DNA of 64,000 nucleotides from Salvator merianae. Taxonomy: Eukaryota; Chordata; Lepidosauria; Squamata; Teiidae. Position 1 is the stretch's first letter. Every line of letters starts with the position of its first letter. The DNA is taken from assembly GCA_003586115.2 (NCBI GenBank), contig QVOM02000073.1, positions 24,538,175 to 24,602,174 on the forward strand. The letters are read 5' to 3'. The notes beneath the pieces are model-generated. The model had not been told where the DNA came from and did not search any database. It saw nothing but the letters and a program-made list of their open reading frames with translations. Positions 23,360-35,660 of the stretch are shown here, piece after piece. A program made the position numbers and the translations under genes.

Positions 23360-25605
23360 TTAAGGCACTAAATCACTATCACAATAATCCAAGTCTATGC
23401 TCCAGTCACTGATACCAAAGAGGCTGAAGCAAGCCAGTTCTATAAAGATCTGCAACACCTTCTAGAATGAGAGCACCAAAAAAAATATGTCACTTTCATA
23501 GGAGAGTGGAATGCTAAAGTAGAAAATCAAAAGATAACCAGAATAACGGGCAAATTTAGCCTTAGAGTATGAAATTAAGCAGGCCAGATAGTAGAGATTT
23601 ATCAAAACAATTCACTGATCATAACAAACACTCTTCCAATAGCCCAAAAGGCAACTATATACAGGGTCATTATCAGATGGTCAATACCGAAATCAGATTG
23701 ATTATACTGTATATTTTGCAGCCACAGATGGAGAAGCTCTACACAGTCAGTAAAAACAAGACCTAGATCTGACTGTGTTTCAGATCATGAACTTCCTATT
23801 GCAAAATCCAGACTTCAATGGAAGAAAGTAGGGGAAACCACTAGACAATAGAAGTATGAGCTAAATAATACCCCTTATGAATATGCAGTGGAGGTGATAA
23901 ATAGATTTTAGGATTAGATCTAGTAGACAGAGTGCCTGAAGAATTATGGACAGAAGTTTGTGACATTACAAAAAAAACATCCCAAAGATAAAGAAGAGTA
24001 AGAGGCAAAATAGCTGTCTCATGAGGCTTTACAAATAACTGAGGAAAGAAGAAAATTGAAAGGCAAGGGAGAAAGGGAAAGTCATACCAAACTGAATGCT
24101 GGTTTCCAGAGAATAGCAAGGAGAGATAAGAAGGCCTTCTTAAATAAACAGTGCAAAGAAATAGAAGAAAACAATAAGAGTGGGAAAGATAAGAGATCTC
24201 TACAAGAATACTTCAAGAATATCAAGGGAACATTTTGTGCAAAAATGGACATGATAAAAGACATCCTAGACAGTGAAGTTAAGTGGTCTTTAGGAAGCAT
24301 TGCCAACAACAAGGCTGGAAGGGGTGATGGAATTCCGGCTGAACTATTTAAAATCCTAAAAGATGATACAGTTAAAATACTACACCCAATATGCCAGCAA
24401 ATCTGGAAAATTCAGCAGTAGCCACAGGACTGGAAAATGTCAATTTATATCCCAGTCCCAAAGAAGGGCAATGCCAAGGAATGTTCAAACTACAGAATAA
24501 TAGTGCTCATTATACATGCTAGTGAGGTAATGCTCAAAATCATTTAAGCGAGGCTTCAGTGATATGTGAACCAAGAACTGTCAGAAGTGCAAGTGGTTTT
24601 CAAAGAGGCAGAGGAACTAGAGATCAAATTGCAAATGTTCACTGGATTATGGAGAAAGCAAGGGAGCTCCAGAAAAACATCTACTTCTGCTTCATTGACT
24701 ACCCTAAAGTCTTTGATTGTGTGGATTACAACAAACTGTGACAAGTTCTTAAGAATGGGAGTACCAGACCACCTTATCTGCCTCCTGAGGAATCTGTATA
24801 TGGGTCAAAAAACATTAGAACCAAACATGGAACAACAACTGATTGGTTCAAGATTGAGAAAGGAGTATGACAGGGCTGTATATTGTCCCCTTATTTATTT
24901 TACTTATTATACACAGAGTACATCATGCGAAATGCCAGGCTGGATTAATCAAAAGCAGGAATTAAGACTTCAGGGAAAAATATCAATAACCTCAAATACA
25001 CAGACAATATCACTCTGATGGCAGAAAGTGAAGAGGAATCAAGGAGCTCTTGAAGATGGTGAAAGAAGAGAGTGCAAAAGTTGAGTTGAAACTCGACATT
25101 AAAAAAGTAAGATTACAGCATCCAGTCCCATGACTCCTTGGCAAATAGAGGGGGAGGAAATGGAAGCAGTGACAGGTTTTATTTTCTTGGGCTCGAAGAT
25201 CACTACAGATGTTGGTTGCAGCTTTGAAATTATAAGACCTTTGCTCCTTGGCAGGAACCCCTGGCAAACCTGGAAAGCATATTAAAAAGCAGAGAAATTA
25301 CCTTGCCTACAAAGGTCCATATAGCCAAAGCTGTGGTCTTCCCAGTAGCAACACATGGCTGTGAGAATTGGATCATAAAGAAGGCTGAGTGGCAAAGAAT
25401 CAATGCTTACAAACTGTGATGCTGGAGAAAGCTTCTGAGAGTCCCTTAGACTGCAAAAAGATCAAATCAGTCAATACTGAAAGAAATCAACCCTGACTGC
25501 GCATTGGAAGCACTAGCACTGAAGCAGAAACTCAAATGAGAAGACACGGTTCACTAGAAAAGACCCCGATGCTCGAAAAGATTAAAGGCAACAACCGTGT
25601 TTGAG
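23360..25605 (+). pseudogene. BovB (RTE-clade) LINE, broken
   Basis: Plus-strand translation gives the endonuclease end (VYAPVTDTKEAEASQFY, FIGEWNAKVE, DGQYRNQIDY) and then FQRIARRDKKAFLNKQCKEI and SLGSIANNKAGRGDGIPAEL. These are followed by GTRDQIANVHWIMEKARELQ, DYPKVFDCVDYNKL and IFLGSKIT-type segments: the ordered endonuclease and reverse transcriptase of BovB. Frameshifts and stops are frequent. About 50 codons are missing near 24255-24265, where KMDMIKD runs straight into LDSEVKW. The catalytic Y-A-D-D box reads Y-T-D-N (24997-25008). Both ends are truncated. Confidence 0.9.
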
Positions 25606-27884
25606 CAAGGTAGCATTCTCCACTACACTTGAGGCTAGGAGGCTAGCCTTAATGGGTACATGACATTTATGGCAAACGCAACACACACACCCAAGTGTGG
25701 CTGCTGCATTGCAACTCTGCTTCAGCCACTGCCACCCTTGCTGCTTCTAAAGAATGTTGAATGGACACAAGCTTATTGGTGGCACTGCACAGCAGCCTGG
25801 GTTTAGGATGTGTAAAGTACAGGCCCTCAAAATCCCTTTTGCCTGTGCTGTGTGAGATTGAAGAGCCCGCAGCTTCAATGAGAGCGCATGGAAAGCTGAA
25901 TGAGCATAGTGAGAGCACGTCTTTTAGGCTCAGTTCTGAAGCCCTAGGCTGAAGTGCTTTGGTATGTTGAACCAACCCAGTGCCATTTTGACTTTTTCTC
26001 TTCCCTATCTTCCATACTAAAATCTTTGCACAGCTGTTTAAGACAGGAGATGCGGATTTGGGACATTAGCAGTACTGTAAGAGATTGTAAACAGAACTAG
26101 CCAGATACAGGAGGAATCTAATCAAAGAGGAACAATAATTATTGGGAGGGAAGATATGGAATTATTGTTTGTAGTCTGTGCCCAAATTACAGTAAGCACA
26201 TTTTTTTTCTTTTGCCTTTATGCCTAGAAGTGTGCCCGAAACAATTTAGTTCAGCATGTCCTTGAAGATCCCTGTTTTAACTAATGTTTCAGCATGCTTT
26301 TTCCTTCTGAGGCAGGGGAGTTGAATCTGCGCTCCTTTGCCCAAGAGTTTCTAAACAGGGAACAGGTGTGCTGTGCCAGTCCTTTTTGGTGGCACCCCTT
26401 CCTTTGTTGCATGGCAATACCATGGAGATGTGTCTTCTCTGCCTCAAAAGCAGTATAGGCTGCTCAAAGGTAAACTGAATTGGTATAAGTGGGCTTTGTC
26501 CATGGGCAACCATCCATCTTTATTTAGGACTGTCGAGTAGAGAGGGACCAAACTTGGCTCCTAGGTTGCAGCTTTGGAGGAGATTCCTGAGCATAAGAAA
26601 CCCAGGTAGGAGCAGAATCAGGAAGGCTGACTCTGTTTTTGCAGACCAGGAAGCTTGGGTATATGTGCCTATGTTATTGTGGTGGCATGTTCTTTTGTGG
26701 ACTGGTAGCTTTGGGGTTTCCAATTTTCAGTTGCTTGTAGCCCAGCAGAATCATTTCTGGGTGATGAGTTGTCCCACATTGCTGGCCTCAGTTGGCCTGA
26801 GGGTTCTGGCTCTCCAACAAAGTTCTAAGGGTGGGGATTTCTTTCCTAGCCAGAGAGGATCCTCCTCTTGAGTTTTGGCCCCATACCAGGTTCATGTTGC
26901 TCTTTTTGCAGCTTGGGTCAAAAACTAACTGATTTCAAAGGCAGATCTCCATACCAGTTCCCTGCATACTTTCTCCTGAAAACCTACCTGCTTATCTCCT
27001 TCACTTCTCCCTCAAGCATCTGAGTGCAAGCACAAGACATCCTAAAACTGCTGAGAACCAGAGATGCTAGGAAAAGCATAAGGTCCCCCTTTTACCTTCC
27101 CTAGTCCTTTGTCTGTTCTCTTTATAGGTCTTCATTGGGATTTTCCAGTACCGTAAAGTATTAGGGTAAGCCATAAATTCAGGATTCATATGGAAGTGTT
27201 TGTGTATGTATGTCTTCCCCCTGCCCTTCAGTGCTAACTCTGCAGGTTGATAGAATCTAGTAGGGAGGGAACCTACTAACTTTATCCAAAAGTGTGATGG
27301 ATGGACCGCTGGATTAAGCTACCTCAGAGAAGCTGCTTTATTGTGTTTTACTGTATGATTTATTTTTAGGGCAGAATACTTTAATGCTTATTCTAGAATT
27401 TGTATACTGAGTCTTATTGGGCCTTGAGGGATTATTCAGCAAACTTTTAATATAAGTATAAATAAAATCCACTCCAGTCAGCTAATAGCTAGCTTTTTCC
27501 TCACAACATTGTATTTTTTGTTATTGTTTGGTGCCACTCAGGTGCCTAGTGACAGTAGAGACAAATGCTGGTCACCATTTTGACATGTCTTTAGTAAGCT
27601 CTTGCAGTTGGTCCAAGGACATTTGTGCTCATCCATCTTATCTGTCATTTTCCCCTTCTTCTGCTTCCCTAACTTTGCCAAGCATAATTGTTTTGTCTTT
27701 TGTTCTCTGGCATCACATGCCCACATTATGTAAATGTTTACAACCTAGGCTGTACTTATTTAAAGGAACCCTGTATACATTTAGAGAAGTGGTATATGTA
27801 TTTAAACTTGCAAATGTATTGAATTACTCAGCTCCTTCTTCCAAGATCCTCTATTTAAAACTGCTCCTTATATTGATGGACTGA
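25606..27884. other. Intergenic DNA without named features
   Basis: AT-rich DNA with short open frames but no recognisable exon, RNA gene or complete repeat. A fragment near 27296-27320 resembles the 3' end of a tRNA-derived SINE. Confidence 0.4.
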
Positions 27885-28400
27885 TTTAAAATATTTATGT
27901 ACTGCTTCCCATTAAAATATAATCTCGAAGCAGCTTACATAATGTGGAGAATAAAAACAACTAAAATCATAATAGTTATATAAAAACATTATTAAAGTCA
28001 AGGATGGGAGAAGGAAACAAACATTCACTCTGGAAAAGCTTGGGTAAAAGGATAACTTTTCAATAGGTGCCTAAAAACCAGAACTGTAAGTGCCCCATGA
28101 ATATCAGCAGGGTGAGTGTTCTAGAGGGTGGGTGCTACCACACAGAAGGCACAACCATGGGGGGTTTCAAGACGACATTCAGCAATACATGGTACCTGTA
28201 GCAGGACCATGTATCTTAAATGATCTCAGAGGTCTGTAGTGAAAGAGGCAGTCTGCTAAGTAAGCTGGTCCCAAGTTGTTAAGGATTTTGTATGCCAGAA
28301 ATAAACCTTGAATCTGGCCTGGTAATTGGCTTAAACATGGGAGTGATATGTGCAGAGTGAGGTGCCCCACTGAACAACCTGGCTGCTGCATCCACACACA
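27885..28400 (-). mobile_element. L2/CR1 ORF2 end and 3' tail
   Basis: The minus strand 28397-28182 encodes a segment with LAYKILNNLGPAYLADCLFH, the C-terminal signature of L2/CR1 ORF2. The tail TATTTATGTACTGCTTCCCA follows at 27893. The reading frame is partly open but truncated at the 5' side. Confidence 0.8.
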
Positions 28401-28433
28401 GTAAAATAAAGTGGTTCAAAAGCAGTTAAGAGA

Positions 28434-28560
28434 TGACAGCATCATCCATGTGCTAGTGCCTTAATCCACATTAAAGGCCGAAATTGTACTTCCAAAATGC
28501 ATTGTCTGGCCTTTAATGCAGATTAGAGATGGGATGGGAACGCTAGTGTCTGGATGCTAC
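28434..28560. mobile_element. MITE (GCATCCAGACAC ends)
   Basis: AGCATCATCCATGTGCTAGTG on the left pairs with the reverse of the right end (AGCATCCAGACACTAGCG), and CACATTAAAGGCC pairs with GGCCTTTAATG. Related by its ends to the element at 16513. Confidence 0.6.
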
Positions 28561-29460
28561 CACCTCTAAGGTGCCTTTGAGTTCCTTTTTTTCAATGTGT
28601 GTGCATGCAACCTTAGTCCCTTTGTGCTGAAGAGGAAATCAGCAATAAAGCAATGAGAAAGCCGGGCTGGCAACTGGATGTGAACAAGCCTCATGTGGAC
28701 AATGCCAAAGTATTTAGTCTGGAAAAAAGCTGAAAAATCTAAAGAAAGCTTGTTGAAAATGTCATTGTGTGGCTTCTGTTGAAAATTTGCACAGCTAAGC
28801 ACTGATTTTACAGAGCAGCCTCAGGTACAGACATAGCCAGTGGTGGTTCCCTAATCAGAATTGCCTAGAAAGACTGAAGAAATGCTGGACATGGTCAGGC
28901 TTAGCCAGTACAGTATTGGATGATACACTGAGCAAGCTGCCCCTCCAGCTGTGGTCTACTGTTACATAAAAAGGGGGGCGGTACAGAAAAGGTAAGAAAA
29001 GCAAGAACAGGCAAAAAGGGCATAGAAACAGAAGAATGAATAAGGAAGGTAAGGATATCAAAGGGAAATGAGAAGCGGAGGGAGGCAACGCTATCTGTAC
29101 TGTTCTAGAACCTTTTCTGAACTTTGAATTTAAAAACTAAAGTTAAAACTGTAAAACATTGTGGCCACGGGGCCTTAGAAGCAGTGTGCGACTGCTGCAA
29201 CCAGATGATCTAGAAGCAGTGTGGACAGAATGCAGAGTTGCAACTTAATATGGGTTCTCATAGTTAAGCGACCAGAACTTAGATCTACGCTTGTCTTTAA
29301 GAACGTAAGAAATGCACCACTGGGACGGATCTGTGTCTCGCCTAGTGCAGCAGTCTGCTCTCACAGTGGACAGCCAGTTGCACAAGGAAGCTCACCAGCA
29401 GGACACGGGCACAGCTTGCTCTGCTTGTCTCCAGCAGGCCTTCAGAAACATAGCACCTCC

Positions 29461-29778
29461 TGTCAAGTATTGAAAGAGTTAAGTAAGTCAGGAACAAAGA
29501 GTCACAATGAGTCAGCATTTCTTAAGACAGAGATTTACGATGTTGTTTACATAACTCTAGCTGACAGTTGATGACAGTTGATGACGTCATTTGGAATGTT
29601 CATATCTTGTGTGTGTGCTGTATAAGAAAGACCGTTAGTACTTGTTTGACTGGTGAGTATGAGAGTTTTTTCTCTCTCTGTAGATACTGTAAATAAATGA
29701 AGTTTGTTAAATGAAAGTATCTAGTCTCTAGATTTATTTGTCTATCCGACTACTAGCTGAGCTTGACTAGTGATCTGA
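29461..29778 (+). mobile_element. Solo-LTR-like insertion
   Basis: It begins TGTCAAGTATTG. It contains a CRE-type TGACGTCA in a twice-repeated GACAGTTGATGAC context, a TATA box (TATAAG, 29621) and AATAAA (29692) 70 bp downstream, the order U3-R-U5 of a retroviral or retrotransposon LTR. CTCC flanks it at 29457-29460 and 29779-29782 as a possible target duplication. The right edge is uncertain, because it does not end in the usual CA. No internal coding region is present. Confidence 0.55.
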
Positions 29779-30102
29779 CTCCAGGCCAAATTCCGCTATA
29801 TACTCTCTGTCACCTCCTACTGCCATCAGGGATAATGGCCATTGATAGCCCTGATTTCCATGAATCTGTCCAAACTTTTTTGAAGCCATCCAAGCTTGTA
29901 GCCGACGCCCTATTTCATGGGAGCAAATTCCAAAGTTTAACTATGTTTAAAAATTCATTTTGCCTGTCAGATTCGCATGATTAGTCCAGCAGTTAGCTTT
30001 ATTGGGTGCCCTAGTATTTTAGAAAAGGGAGAAAATCTTTTCCATATCCACTTTCTCTACCCCATGTATAATTTTATTCCCCTCTATTGTGTCTCCTCTC
30101 AC

Positions 30103-30350
30103 CAGCAGCGGCCCGTCGCTTTATGGCCGGGTGTTTGAAACCCATGGGAAGGAGGCAATCCCTGGCCACTGGGCTTCCAAGCCTCCGTACTGTCACAGCT
30201 GCTTTAAGGGCAGGTCTTTGGAACCCGCGGAAAGGGGGTGATCGCTGGCCGCAGGTGCAACAGCACAGAGGCGCAGAGGCCCCGCAGCCAGTGATCGCCC
30301 CCTTCCCAGGGGTTCTGAACAGCCGCCTTTAAAGCGACGGGCCACCGCTG
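30103..30350. mobile_element. hAT-type MITE with 8-bp target duplication
   Basis: The 248-bp element begins CAGCAGCGGCCCGTCGCTTT and ends with the inverse of CAGCGGTGGCCCGTCGCTTT. It is flanked by CCTCTCAC at 30095-30102 and 30351-30358. An 8-bp duplication with CAG ends is diagnostic of hAT elements. It is GC-rich relative to its surroundings. Confidence 0.92.
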
Positions 30351-30599
30351 CCTCTCACTCATCTCATTTCTAGACTAAAAAGCCTAGACTTTGCAACTTT
30401 TCTATAGCTGCCTATAGAGAATCTACAGAAGTTCCATCCCTCTGATCATCTTAGTTGCTGTCCTCTGAACATTCTCCAGCTCAGCTATATCCTTTCTGAG
30501 ATGCGGTGACCCAAACTGCACACACTATTCTAGATGTGGATGCACCATCTCTTTGTTAATGGGTATTATAATTTCCCAAACTTCCAGTCTGAAACTAAA

Positions 30600-32673
30600 C
30601 ATATTCAGCCTCGTTCAAGTGACTTTTTTCTTTAAGTATACATTTAGCTGGAAGGGATTTAAGAATGCATGTAGAAAATCAGCTTTATTCTATCACACCT
30701 CAAATAGTCGATTTTCCAAGGTCTCCAAGTAAAAAAAGACATTTATTTAAAATATCTCCTGTGTTCTGTCAGATTTATTTTCTGTATTTCAGATGGCTAA
30801 AGCTTATCCTTACATGTTGACATACTCTAAGCAGCTTTAAGTCTTTTAAAAGAAGTTTGAGAAGTGATGAGAATGCATATTTTAAGCATTTTGAGCCCTC
30901 TAGTGGAGTCTATTTTAGGAACCTATTTTCTGAAGATGTCAACAGGATGGCGGGGTAATATTAGTGCAGCTTCTATAGATTTTGCTTTTACTCTGCCCTT
31001 GTCTGAGCTGAGAAATAGATAGATTCCTCAGTGTGCTGGGAGTGGAACATTTCTGGCAGAATACAGCATCAAGTCAAATGCTATTAAACTGTAAAAGATT
31101 TAACCCAGCCAGAATGAAATAAATACTTATGCTTCATACCACCATTATCAGTAATTTATCCGGTACTATTATGTAATGTAGGCTGACTTTAAGAACAGGA
31201 CATTCAGCATATGTTTTGACATATAGCAGATAATGAACTTTTGGGGTTGACATAATAGATGCTGAACATGTTTCCCTCACTTACTCTATTATAAAACTAC
31301 CCATGTTGAAGAAGGTTTGTAAAAATCACACTGTAGGGAAAATTGTCTGGTGTCGAGTCACACAAAGATAAATCAAAGACAAAATTTTATTTACATGTTT
31401 TTAATTAGATCGTTTTTGCATTTATATATATGTCTTTATTATTTTATGTAAGTTGCCCGGAAGATTTTTGGTTATTGAGTGGTTACAAAAATCTAGGTGA
31501 TCTGTATTAAAAGCAGCAGAATTGTTAAGACACCAAACTGCTACAGACGATAGCAATCTTCAGCACTGTCCAGGAGGAAGACGCATCAACAAGAAATCTT
31601 AACATGAGAGCCACATTAACCTCTAATTAACACAGAACTTCCTGCCTTTTAATTGTACAATTTGATAAATATAACCAGTCATCTTGTCCATACTTCAGTG
31701 CGCTGGCTAAATCTGACACCATTGATTGCAATAATATGCTGCCCTGAAGTCCTAACAGCAGTTCCACTTTTCGGTTTGATTTTCGTTTTCAAAGCTAAGA
31801 AAGTCTCTAGACTAGCAATGTATGATGAAAACTAGTACTAGATAGAAACACCTTCTGCCTTTATAATCAAGGGCCTTTGTTAAGGGTGCCACTATCACTT
31901 TGGGATTTCCAGTGAAGAACACCGATACAAACCTTTGAAATGTTTGTGCAGGTTTTGTTGCTACATTTTAAGAAAGTTAGAAAAAGAGAGAATGAGCTGC
32001 AAATTGAAAACAAAGATGGGCAAGGGTCTGGAACATGTGATACACTGGATGGCCACCCAGGACGAAAAAAAAGGAGGACGAGGCTCTGGTATTTTCTTGA
32101 TAGCTGTGGAAGATAAAGAATTTGAGCACCTATAACTGCACAAGCTAGAACATCTGCTGAAAATCCTTCTTCTGACAGCTGTTAAAAACATGGGACCCAC
32201 ACTTTCTTTTACATTTCCCCAACTTCAGGAGAGAAGTGAAAGCAATTTGGTGAAGGTTATTCCCTGGCTTAGTGGTAGGTAGGGCACACTTGTTTCAGGC
32301 TATGAGCAAAATTCCCCCAAAAACAACATTTGGGGGGGGCAGGCAAAAGTGGATCAGCTGGCACATCTGCTTGCCTTTCTAGTATACATCCTAGCCCAGC
32401 AACCAACAGAGGCTCCAGAATGAGAGAGAGCAAAGGAGTTTTCTATCCAGGCAAGCAGGAGGTATTATTATGCCTCATGACTACAGTATGGAAGCATTTG
32501 TTCATGTTATATGTGGCACTATTATCTGGCTGCACAGTTCAATTTTCTGGGGCAGAACCCCATCTGGTGACCACAGGCTATTTAGTTTATCATTTGTAAC
32601 AGTTATAACCTCTCTTGTCCTTCACTCACACAACTCCTTGCTTGCACCAAAAATAAATCTGCCTTAAATTCCC
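30600..32673. other. Intergenic DNA, mostly unrecognised
   Basis: Contains an L2/CR1-like tail at about 31385-31500 (TAAGTTGCCCGGAAGA then GAGTGGTTACAAAAATC). Otherwise there is no gene, RNA or structured repeat that I can support. Confidence 0.4.
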
Positions 32674-32890
32674 CAGAGAAAAGAACACCAGTACTTACCG
32701 CGAGGTGGTCTTCTTGAAGACAGAGAGGAAATGAATGCATAAAGGGTTAACTTTGACTTCTCTGCAGGAAAGCGACAGATGATGCCAAGCTCAAAGCTTA
32801 TAAAAGGAAGCCTTTGGCACCCAAACCCCAGTCCTTCTGGAGTGTTAAAAGGAAGTGAGGAAGAGGCCAGAAAGACTGTAAAACAGAGAC
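32674..32890 (-). repeat. DIRS inverted terminal repeat (3' side)
   Basis: The left terminal repeat, with a plus-strand TATA box TATAAAAGG at 32799-32807 inside the AGCTCAAAGCTTATAAAAGG segment. A roughly 40-nt stretch (about 32748-32785) has no counterpart in the right repeat. Confidence 0.8.
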
Positions 32891-32926
32891 CACAATGCCA
32901 GCTCCCTAGTTGAAGGGAGGGCTCAG

Positions 32927-33019
32927 CATTCCTTCCCTCTCCGTCTTCAAGAACACTGCCTCACGGTAAGTACCAGTGTTTTTCTCTGAAGACGGAACCG
33001 GGAAGGAATGCACAAAGGG
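32927..33019 (-). repeat. DIRS internal complementary region
   Basis: In the minus sense it reads the right element end (to CCGTCTTCAGA) running straight into the left element end (AGAGAAAA-ACAC and onward). It thus spells the junction of a closed circle. It can also fold on itself: GCATTCCTTCCC with CCGTCTTCA pairs against TGAAGACGG with GGGAAGGAATGC. Confidence 0.85.
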
Positions 33020-33149
33020 ACCTAAGAAAGCATCCCCCTACCCGCGAGGGAGACTAGGGAGCGTCGTCATCCAGGATATACCGTAAGTCTCTTAATCTGA
33101 AGGCAGCCTCCGCAGACCCTGAAGAGATCCAATTAGTAGTAGCGCAAAA

Positions 33150-33905
33150 AAGGTGGAAGGGGTCTTCTATACTGTCACCTTGCAGACCTCATCCAGGAGA
33201 GTCCTGTTTGAAAAAGCTATGGAAGCCACTGCTGCTGGGTTGGAATGTGCCCAGTTACATAGCATGCGTCTTCTCCCCAGGGCTCAATAAACGTTCTTAA
33301 TGCAAAGAACAACCTAAGAGACTATAGTCCATGCAGATAACTTGTCCTCTCTCCTATGCAGGAGGAAAAAGGACAAACAGGGACTCTGACGTGCGGAATC
33401 AATATATGCACTGAACATAAGTCAGGACCACCCTGTGCATATCCAGCATGCACAATGATTCCTCCTGTGGACACAAGGATCCAGGGCAAACGGATGAAAC
33501 ACGTATCTCCTGATGCAGGAGAAATTGAGAATGTACTTAGGCCTGAATTCCTGGCTGGTGTGAAGAATTAAGGAGTCAGGCATAATCTGATAGCACTGCC
33601 TAGTTAAGGACAAATCGCCAGTTCTAACTCACGCCGGGCAGGCACCATGACTACCAAAAAAGGTGAGCTGATAAGATAAAGGAAACAGTGAAGCAGGCTC
33701 CAAAGTCTCTAAAGGAGCTTGTGTAACAGTTTTCAAGACCCAATGGAGCCACCAGTTAGGGAAAACGGTGATACACCAAAGGCGAAGTGGATTCAGTCCA
33801 TTAAAGAGGGAATGGGACCCAATAGGAGGGTCCCAACAAACATCTAGGACTACTGCCAGGGCTGTTAACTGCCCCTTAAATATATCATAGGCATGCCCCA
33901 TCTGG
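33150..33905 (-). pseudogene. DIRS tyrosine recombinase remnant
   Basis: The segments 33901-33629 (DPPIGSHSLFNGLNPLRLW, LKTVTQAPLETLEPASLFPL) and 33613-33422 (LHTSQEFRPKYILNFS) resemble the DIRS tyrosine recombinase N-terminal and central parts. They lie in different frames. The catalytic Arg and Tyr residues could not be placed with confidence. Confidence 0.65.
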
Positions 33906-34093
33906 ACCCCTTGGCAAAAAAAAACACCATAACATCCTCAGCAGAAGAGACAAGGGGATTGATGCCAGCTGTACATGCCCGCCTGGGAATGGTAATGATG
34001 ACAGGCTCAGGGTACCCCAGCTTACTTAACTCTAACCTCTGGGTAGCTGCACGGTCAAGTGCAGTGAGTTTGGATTGGGGTGGTGGAAGCCTT

Positions 34094-35660
34094 CTAGACT
34101 AGAAGCTCCCTGCATTTAGGAAGATGTACAGGATCATCCTGTGTTAAGGCTAGTATTTGCTCAAACCAAGGTCTGCACGCCCACCACGGTGATATTAGAA
34201 AGATCGCAGCTTCCAAATTGTGAACCCTGGCCAGAAACCTGGGGAGGAAGGGCAGTGGAGGAAAAGCATATAGCAACCCCTGCGGCCATTGACGGGATAG
34301 GACATCCAGTCCCTCCACTGCAGCATTGTCCGGAGACACAAACAAATCCATCAGTGGAAGGTCCCACCTGGACGCAAGCGTCTCAAACGCTGCATGGTTG
34401 AGGGACCATTCCATCAGCAGGAATGAGTGTCAGCTATGGGCATCTGCCTCGGAATTCAGCACTCCCTAGCTATGAAAAGGATATTAGCCTGGGCCCATAC
34501 AAACTTTTTGTAGCTAGGGTCATAAGGGAGCAGGCTCTGGTCTCTCCTATTTGGATATATATGCCTAAGCGGTGCCATCACCTGTGAGTAAGGAGACACC
34601 TGCTTGGCGCCAGACAGTAGAATGTTAGGAGCGAAAGCTGAATGCCCTGAAGGGCCAACCGACTGCTAAAGTGTTTGCATTATTCATCTGTCTGGCCTCC
34701 CAGCCGTACACCCCAGGCAATACCCTCCCCGCCCCTTCAGTTTGCATCAGTGGTTGCCACTAATTTAACCCGGGGTGAGATAGGGCAGCTCTGGATAGAT
34801 TGTGGGGCTCTGTCCACCAACCTGAAGAATCCCACACTGCCTGTGGGAAACGTACGGATGCTACTCGCTTCTGAGCGATGTCCATGGCATGGGAACGCAG
34901 AAGACGTTGTAATGGCCTGGAATCAAATCCGGTCCAAGGGACCTGGTCCACTATTGATAGCATCTTCCCCAAAGGGGAGATAGAGCAGAGGTAGTGGCTA
35001 TATAGAGGATGTGGCTGAGAAGGCCAGGCAAGCTGAGACCTCTAGCTGTTCTGGTCCCGGACTGATGATCCCGATTGCTGCATTAAGGAGCCCCCACCCC
35101 CCAAATGCAGCAGAGACTGAAATGGAAGGAAGGAGCCTGGCCTGGGATTCTAACATAGACTGATCAGGGTCTGCCTCTAGGGGACGCAGTCACCAGTAAA
35201 ACCTCAGGAAGGCAAAGATGGAGTAACCCTAAAAACGCAAATGTTCTATCGGTGGGGAAGAACTTGGTGAATACCCTAGGAGCAAAAGCCAACGTGAAGG
35301 GCAATGCTGAAAACTGCCAATTCCTAAAAACGAGGGCAAGTGGAGGTATTGCCTGGAGGAGGGCCTACAACCAATACGCATATAAGCATCTGTCAAACCC
35401 AAGGAAAACAGGTGGTGGCTTTGGTCCACTGCAGCCCAGACAGACTGTACCGTTCTCATTAAAACTGTGATGCACCAGAAATTTATTAACAAACTGTAGG
35501 TCGAGGATAGAATGCCAACCACCATTGCGCTTAGGGGCTACAAGGAAAATGGAGTAAACCCCTTGTCCCCTTTGATGAACAGGTACAGGCTCAACCGCCC
35601 CAATCTTTCTAAGACGAGCCAGAGCTTTCATAACTCCTCTTTTCTGCTTGTTACCCACCC
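34094..35660 (-). pseudogene. DIRS reverse transcriptase and RNase H remnant
   Basis: Minus 35658-35365 holds KIGAVEPVPVHQRGQGVYS, then a FLVAPKRNGGWHSILDLQFVN stretch, matching the start of the DIRS reverse transcriptase fingers. 35525-35229 overlaps it in another frame with a GLTDAYMRI segment (DLTDAY-type). 34414-34094 holds EWSLNHAAFETLASRW, DLFVSPDNA, GLLYAFPPLPFLPRFLARV and PWWACRPWF, the RNase H end and linker typical of DIRS pol. The frames are separated by stops. Confidence 0.8.

Larger units (their letters stand above)
29270..30600 (-). mobile_element. CR1-like LINE fragment, host of two later insertions
   Basis: Read on the minus strand, 30520-30420 gives [20 protein letters not shown] and ATKMI, the end of a CR1-like reverse transcriptase. 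It continues below 30103 with its 3' part, down to the GGACGGATCTGTGTCTCGCC region at 29318. The body is split by an LTR-like insert (29461-29778) and a hAT MITE (30103-30350). Confidence 0.75.
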
